DNA from: a virus
Direction: 5' to 3' (one strand)
Length of the DNA stretch: 52,953 nt
Virus record (IMG/VR): IMGVR_UViG_3300031565_000046
Location: 1 to 52,953 of that record
The translations under genes were made by a program, and so were the position numbers. Every line of letters begins with the position of its first letter. Position 1 is the first letter of the stretch. The notes under the pieces are model-generated. The model did not search any database and was not told the DNA's origin. It was given only the letters and a program-made list of their open reading frames with translations. This document shows, one piece after another, positions 48,517-52,953 of the stretch.

Positions 48517-50136
48517 ATGAGTACTCCAAGTTTTAACAATGGACTATTTCTGAGAGACACAAATTACAATGCGTCCTCTCATGTAGATTCATACCATTTA
48601 TCAAACATGCTGAGGGATGCAGAACCTACTGATATGGGTCCTGTTGATATCTGGGCAATGTCTCAAAAGGTAGAAATGCCTTTATATCAAATGTCTTCAT
48701 TTGGTGGTAAAAATGTAATTGAAGTAGATAACATCCGTGGTGAATGGAAGTGGCAAACTCCGGTTAGTCAAGATCTTCCATATATCATTGAAGATATTGA
48801 GCCTGCTAACATTACTAAAGGTCAGGATGGAACACCATTCAAACTTAAGTTAAACATCCGTGAATTTGGTCATGGTGATATCATCACTTATGACAAATAC
48901 AATGGAGTTGAGCTTTATATCATTCCTGAAGAAGATATTCTTCCTATGGGTGATGGTGTTATCTACACTGTACAAATAGTGAATAATGATAGCTATAAAT
49001 TCTTAGATAATAAGTTCTTAGCGAACGGTACTAAGTTTTTCAGAAAATCTTCTGCTAGAGGGGAATACGGAGAGAGATTCTCTGATATCCAAACTAGATC
49101 AGGTTTCAGAGAATTTTACAACTATGTTGGTGGTGCTGAGGCTCACGTACATTATTCTGTATCTTCTCGTGCACAATTAGCTATCAAAGGTGGATTAAAT
49201 GCTGACGGTACTATACCTGTAACAGAAATCTGGAGAAACTTTGATAAAAACATGGATCCGTCTGTGTCAAGTATTGAAAGCATGGTTGCTGTAATGGGAC
49301 AAGATTATGTGAAAAAAGCTATTGCTAATGGAAACCTTAGCAGAACTTTCTTAACATCAATGGAGTCTGCTCACTTGACTAAAATTGCTACCGATATTGA
49401 AACTTACTTAATGTGGGGTCACGGTGGTAGAGTTAGACAAGATGGACCGGATGATGTAAGATTATCAGTAGGTCTTTGGAAGCAATTAGATAACTCTTTC
49501 AAAAGAGTATATAACAAATCTAGCTTCTCTCTTGAACTGTTCAGAGCTGAATTATATAACTTCTACAATGGTAGAGTTGAATTCACTGGACCAGATCCAA
49601 AACGTCAGATTATTGTACAAACCGGTATGGGTGGTATGAGAATGGTTAACGAAGCTATCAAGCGTGAAGCTAGTGGTGCTGGATTATTAATTGAAGCTGC
49701 TGACATAGGTGCTATTACAAATAAAGGAATGAACTTAGGGTTCGGATTTGCTTACACTAGTTATGTGATCCCATTCTTAGCTAATGTTCAATTTGTAATT
49801 AATCCTGCATTTGATAATGTTCATACTAATGACATTGAGAATCCAATTATTGATGGTCATCCATTAAGTTCTTATTCTTTCATCATCTTTGATGTAACGG
49901 ATAATGCTAATGACAACATTTATTTGTTGAAATTAAAATGGGATAATCAATTGAAATGGTGGTATCAAAATGGTACTATGGACTACATGGGAAGAACTCA
50001 AGGGTTCCAATCATCAGGTCAATTCAATGGTTATAGAGTGTACATGTCTCAAACAATGCCAGCTATCTGGGTGAAAGATCCTACGAAAGTATTGAAAATT
50101 GTAATGAGAAATCCAATTACTGGAGGTTCATTCTAA
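48517..50136 (+). CDS. Major capsid protein
   Basis: 539 residues. Its position between scaffold and ring genes, size, and phrases such as REFYNYVGGAEAHVHYSVSSR and KRQIIVQTGMGGMRMVNEA agree with a crAss-like HK97-fold major capsid protein. Strong A-rich leader and a hairpin terminator behind it suggest high expression. Confidence 0.8.
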   Translation: MSTPSFNNGLFLRDTNYNASSHVDSYHLSNMLRDAEPTDMGPVDIWAMSQKVEMPLYQMSSFGGKNVIEVDNIRGEWKWQTPVSQDLPYIIEDIEPANITKGQDGTPFKLKLNIREFGHGDIITYDKYNGVELYIIPEEDILPMGDGVIYTVQIVNNDSYKFLDNKFLANGTKFFRKSSARGEYGERFSDIQTRSGFREFYNYVGGAEAHVHYSVSSRAQLAIKGGLNADGTIPVTEIWRNFDKNMDPSVSSIESMVAVMGQDYVKKAIANGNLSRTFLTSMESAHLTKIATDIETYLMWGHGGRVRQDGPDDVRLSVGLWKQLDNSFKRVYNKSSFSLELFRAELYNFYNGRVEFTGPDPKRQIIVQTGMGGMRMVNEAIKREASGAGLLIEAADIGAITNKGMNLGFGFAYTSYVIPFLANVQFVINPAFDNVHTNDIENPIIDGHPLSSYSFIIFDVTDNANDNIYLLKLKWDNQLKWWYQNGTMDYMGRTQGFQSSGQFNGYRVYMSQTMPAIWVKDPTKVLKIVMRNPITGGSF

Positions 50137-50148
50137 GATGGAAAACTA

Positions 50149-50172
50149 GGGGAGCAGTGATGTTCCCCTTTT
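50149..50172 (+). terminator. Terminator or attenuator after the capsid gene
   Basis: GGGGA-GCAGTGATGT-TCCCC stem followed by TTTT. The short T-run may allow read-through to the next head genes. Confidence 0.6.
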
Positions 50173-50182
50173 ACCATATAAG

Positions 50183-50224
50183 CCGGGTAATATAAACTAT
50201 GAAGGGATTGCACCCCTTACCCGG
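50183..50224 (+). other. Nested hairpin between capsid and next gene
   Basis: CCGGGTAA (50183-50190) pairs with TTACCCGG (50217-50224), and AAGGG/CCCTT forms an inner stem. No T-run, so mRNA stability or processing is likelier than termination. Confidence 0.5.
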
Positions 50225-50256
50225 TTCAAATAACATAAACCAATAAATTAAAAGTT

Positions 50257-51435
50257 ATGAAAGAAGATCAACCAACAATTCAATTACCAAGAAACCTTTC
50301 TGATAATGTTACTCCACCTGAAGTAACCATGAAAGAAGGGCCATCGGCTCCAGTTACAGGTATACCTGAATCAAAACCATTAGAGCCTAAAGTACCTGAG
50401 ACATTGATAAATGCAACAGAGGGTAAAGGAAAAAAGAAGAAAACAGTTCTTGACAGTATTGTAGGAGCTATTTCAATTAAGCCATATATTGATGCTACAT
50501 CTGAAAATATGGGATTAGAAAATTACGGTTATGCTGTTTATCCTGGTACTTACCAAGTTGAACAGATTGCTGCGATTGAACGTAACGGTGTTGTAAGATA
50601 TATTACAGGTTTAGATGAATTCTCACCTGAAGTACAAAATTTAGATCCTGAAAAACGAGATGCTGTTATTCACAACATTCGATTTGTTGTATCTAAGTTA
50701 GAAAAAGAATTAGCAACTAATGTTATTGATATTAATGATGAGAAATTTTGGGAAAAGGTTCAGTTATTAAAACCTAATAACCATGAATTCTGGTCACAGA
50801 TTACAATACGTGTTGGTAATGAGTCTTTGTATTTGAATCCAAAAGCAGACCCTTATGATTTAATTAAGTTAATGGCGCTTGAAGCAGGTGGATTTGATTT
50901 AATAGCAAAGAGTTATGATGATGCTATGACTAAAGCTAGACCACCAAAATGGTTCTTAGATAAAGAAGTTAATACTGTTGCTACACGTACTGAATACAAA
51001 AAACTTAAGAATAAGGCTATTGGATTGCTTGATAAGCTTTTCACTAAAGATCCTAGAAGACTTATGTATATTGCTAAAGTACTTGATGGTAATAGTACGC
51101 AATATAAAAACTCAACTCCACAAGATGTTGTTTATGACAACTTAGATGAATTCATCAATGGTAGAGGAATTGAAGGGAATAAAGAGAGAGCTGCTCAAAG
51201 TTTTATTACTGCAGTAGAATATGACATGGAAACATTAAAGCTTAAAGCTGTAGTAAGAGATGCTAGTTTCTACAAGTTTATTGTTACTAAAGCAGATGGT
51301 ATGATTTATCATAATGCTAAGAATGCATTAATGGGTAGAAATGTGAGCGATGTTGTTGAGTATTTAAAGAACCCAATTCACGAAGATGTGCTTAAGGCAT
51401 TATTGGAGGAAGTGGAGCATTATTGGAATCAATAA
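50257..51435 (+). CDS. Virion protein between capsid and ring genes
   Basis: 392 residues. The N-terminal 70 residues are Pro/Lys-rich and disordered. A mixed globular region follows with ENYGYAVYPGTYQVEQIAAIE, and a helical C-terminal half. I place it as an auxiliary head or portal-vertex protein by position; no family recognised with certainty. Confidence 0.6.
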   Translation: MKEDQPTIQLPRNLSDNVTPPEVTMKEGPSAPVTGIPESKPLEPKVPETLINATEGKGKKKKTVLDSIVGAISIKPYIDATSENMGLENYGYAVYPGTYQVEQIAAIERNGVVRYITGLDEFSPEVQNLDPEKRDAVIHNIRFVVSKLEKELATNVIDINDEKFWEKVQLLKPNNHEFWSQITIRVGNESLYLNPKADPYDLIKLMALEAGGFDLIAKSYDDAMTKARPPKWFLDKEVNTVATRTEYKKLKNKAIGLLDKLFTKDPRRLMYIAKVLDGNSTQYKNSTPQDVVYDNLDEFINGRGIEGNKERAAQSFITAVEYDMETLKLKAVVRDASFYKFIVTKADGMIYHNAKNALMGRNVSDVVEYLKNPIHEDVLKALLEEVEHYWNQ

Positions 51436-51446
51436 ATTTATATATC

Positions 51447-51593
51447 ATGAAATGTAAAAACAAATTCCCATCAGTAGTATCTAAGCCTACTAACGCAAAT
51501 AGAAGTATGAATGCTAATGTTAAAGTTAGTACTAAACCTTCTCCAGCTAATAGAAGTTTAAATCCTGCTGCTAAAGTAAAGCCTAGTAAATAA
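51447..51593 (+). CDS. Small basic protein (48 residues)
   Basis: Frame MKCKNKFPSVVSKPTNANRS ... ending KVKPSK. It has imperfect internal repeats (NANRSMNANVKVSTKPS / PANRSLNPAAKVKPS). The stop overlaps the next start in TAATG. Basic and disordered, perhaps a DNA-binding or virion-decorating peptide. Confidence 0.65.
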   Translation: MKCKNKFPSVVSKPTNANRSMNANVKVSTKPSPANRSLNPAAKVKPSK

Positions 51594-52300
51594 TGAATAA
51601 CAATACCATATTACTCAAGATCCAGCAAAGGCTTAATAAGCTTGCAAGTAGTGACTATGATAACATAGAACCTTGGCAAGCTATAGAGGCTTTTAACAAG
51701 GGGCAAGTTGCATGGTGCCGTAGACAGTTACACGGAAGCAATAATAAGCAAGAAGGAGATGAACAATCAAAAAGAAGGATTGATGATCTCCAAATCATTC
51801 TTACTGATGTACCGGTGACTCTTGTGAAGAAAGATGGTTTCTTTACAACGAATACGGGATTACCTGCAGACTACTTTGAATGGAAGAGAATATCTGGTAA
51901 AGCTATTGATGATTGCTGTAAAAATCCTAGAAGAATGGTCATCACATTGGTAGAAGAAGCCAATGTTGATGAGCTTCTTCGTGATAAGATGAAGCAGCCT
52001 AGTTTTGAATGGGGTGAAACCTTTTGTACATTGAAAGATGGACAGGTTAGGATTTATACTAATGATGAGTTTGCTATACCTAATGCAATCTTGTCTTATT
52101 ATAGACAACCGCGTAGAATTGAGATAACCGGTGTAGTAGATCCTTACACAGGTGTGATATCTACTGTTGATGTTTTATCTGAATTTAAAGATGATATTAA
52201 TGAATTATTTGTAGATGAGGCAGCTAAAATACTAGCTGGTGATATTGAATCATTCAATCAAGCACAGACGGCTACACAACAAGTAGAAACTAATAATTAA
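51593..52300 (+). CDS. Head-tail ring/adaptor protein
   Basis: 235 residues. ILLKIQQRLNKLASSDYDNIEPWQAIEAFNKGQ and later ELFVDEAAKILAGDIESFNQ frame a helical bundle with a beta insertion (QVRIYTNDEFAIPNAILSYY), the plan of gp6-like adaptors. In crAss-like phages the ring protein under the portal looks like this and has this position. Confidence 0.65.
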   Translation: MNNNTILLKIQQRLNKLASSDYDNIEPWQAIEAFNKGQVAWCRRQLHGSNNKQEGDEQSKRRIDDLQIILTDVPVTLVKKDGFFTTNTGLPADYFEWKRISGKAIDDCCKNPRRMVITLVEEANVDELLRDKMKQPSFEWGETFCTLKDGQVRIYTNDEFAIPNAILSYYRQPRRIEITGVVDPYTGVISTVDVLSEFKDDINELFVDEAAKILAGDIESFNQAQTATQQVETNN

Positions 52301-52308
52301 AAAAAACA

Positions 52309-52866
52309 ATGGAAACACTACAACGTACTTTAGTAAAAAGAGATACCGCAGCTTCTACACCTAGTGTTAAAGCGCCTAACCCTTTGTTATCAGCAGATTG
52401 CATGGGTTACTTAAATTATCGTATTGAACAAGAAGAATATTCTTCTAGAATTTATTTAGCCATGTCAATGTGGTTAAATAATAAAGGTTACCAAGGTGCT
52501 GCTGCATTATGGAAAAAATATTCAGACGAGGAACAAACACATGCTGATTGGGCAAGAACATATGCTTTATCATTTGGTGTACAACCAGCTACTCCAGCAT
52601 TAACTACACCTCCTCAGAATTTTTTAGGATTACCGCAAATTATCCAAATGTCTTACGACCATGAGATTGAAATTTCATCTCAAATCAAAGATATGGCATC
52701 AGATGCATTGAAAAAAAGTGATCATATCTTGTATGAGTTATGTCTTAAATACTTGAAAGAACAGGTTGAAGAGCATGATAAAATGCAAAACTGGATGGAT
52801 CAACTAGAAGCATTCGGTACAGATAAAGTTGCGTTAAGACTTTTAGATAATAAAATGGGTGAATAA
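52309..52866 (+). CDS. Ferritin with intact ferroxidase site
   Basis: 185 residues. After an N-terminal extension of about 30 residues come YRIEQEEYSSRIYLAMSMW, YSDEEQTHADWA, YDHEIEISSQIKDM and LKEQVEEHDKMQNW. These match the four-helix ferritin fold and the ligands Glu, Glu-x2-His, Glu and Glu/Gln of bacterial FtnA. It should oxidise and store iron. Its presence directly behind a head-tail adaptor gene in a phage is unusual. The last residues LLDNKMGE keep the fifth helix. Confidence 0.85.
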   Translation: METLQRTLVKRDTAASTPSVKAPNPLLSADCMGYLNYRIEQEEYSSRIYLAMSMWLNNKGYQGAAALWKKYSDEEQTHADWARTYALSFGVQPATPALTTPPQNFLGLPQIIQMSYDHEIEISSQIKDMASDALKKSDHILYELCLKYLKEQVEEHDKMQNWMDQLEAFGTDKVALRLLDNKMGE

Positions 52867-52936
52867 TTATTGCGTATGTAATAATTATTTCTTATATTAT
52901 AATTAATTATTTGTTTGTAAACTAAATTTAAAAAAA

Positions 52937-52953
52937 ATGAGTTATTTTAATCA
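52937..52953 (+). CDS. Start of next rightward gene (partial)
   Basis: ATG with A-rich context (AAATTTAAAAAAA) and five codons MSYFN before the window ends. Identity cannot be told. Confidence 0.4.

Noticed and set aside
1-52953. Stop-codon reassignment (TAG or TGA recoding), as in some crAss-like phages
   Set aside because: All large genes are full length in the standard code, and TAG is used as a terminal stop (for example at 29012 and 29185).
1-52953. Prophage signals: integrase, attachment sites, transposon ends, CRISPR arrays
   Set aside because: No recombinase family motif, no long terminal or direct repeats, and no regularly spaced repeats were seen.

Overview
The window is a contiguous piece of a tailed double-stranded DNA phage genome infecting a member of the Bacteroidota. 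Host evidence: AT-rich DNA, several promoters of the Bacteroidota type (-7 element TAnnTTTG, for example at 25004, 25475, 26780, 38624 and 47133), almost no Shine-Dalgarno sequences, and A-rich start contexts. The TerL - portal - scaffold-like - major capsid - ring/adaptor order, a 923-residue portal, an HU/IHF-like gene, a PD-(D/E)XK nuclease and a crAss001_48-related coiled-coil protein fit a crAss-like phage (Crassvirales) or a close relation. No integrase, transposon or CRISPR array is visible. Genes close with TAA, TAG and TGA in the standard code.

Layout: bases 1-24580 are transcribed leftward (minus strand). This arm holds DNA metabolism and host-takeover genes: two WGR-domain proteins (one an ATP-dependent DNA ligase), an adenine-type methyltransferase, a C5-cytosine methyltransferase with repeated recognition units, an SF2 helicase, HNH-type nucleases, a GHKL-like ATPase with unusual motif order, lipoproteins and other exported proteins, many small proteins, and several structured RNAs. 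From about 25000 to the end everything runs rightward: a short early block (metalloprotease-like protein, GroES-like co-chaperonin, a DUF2829/Tad2-like protein), then tail fibre, holin and lysis genes, then packaging and head genes ending in a ferritin. The divergent gap 24581-25017 holds GC-rich palindromes and GTG-rich repeats and is the best origin or control-region candidate.

The most striking region is 15.0-18.5 kb. It holds what looks like a circularly permuted tmRNA: the T-arm and 3' acceptor strand come before the 5' acceptor strand and the tag frame. On one side lies a protein joining an EF-Tu-type P-loop segment to an intact peptide deformylase and a SEC-C zinc motif. On the other lie a tRNA with an 8-nt anticodon loop and a ClpX-like AAA+ ATPase. 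Together these suggest a phage-encoded module acting on nascent chains and ribosome rescue; the functional link is inference.

Two recurring signals seem to organise expression. A C-rich element (minus strand CCCCAACCCCCTCTTG or CCACAACCCTTTCT) occurs at least seven times in leftward leaders, usually just after a terminator, and could be a phage-specific promoter or RNA signal. AAACCAACA sits 0-12 nt before many start codons, mostly in the right arm. A densely base-paired stretch without genes (about 11820-12285) is a candidate large ornate noncoding RNA.
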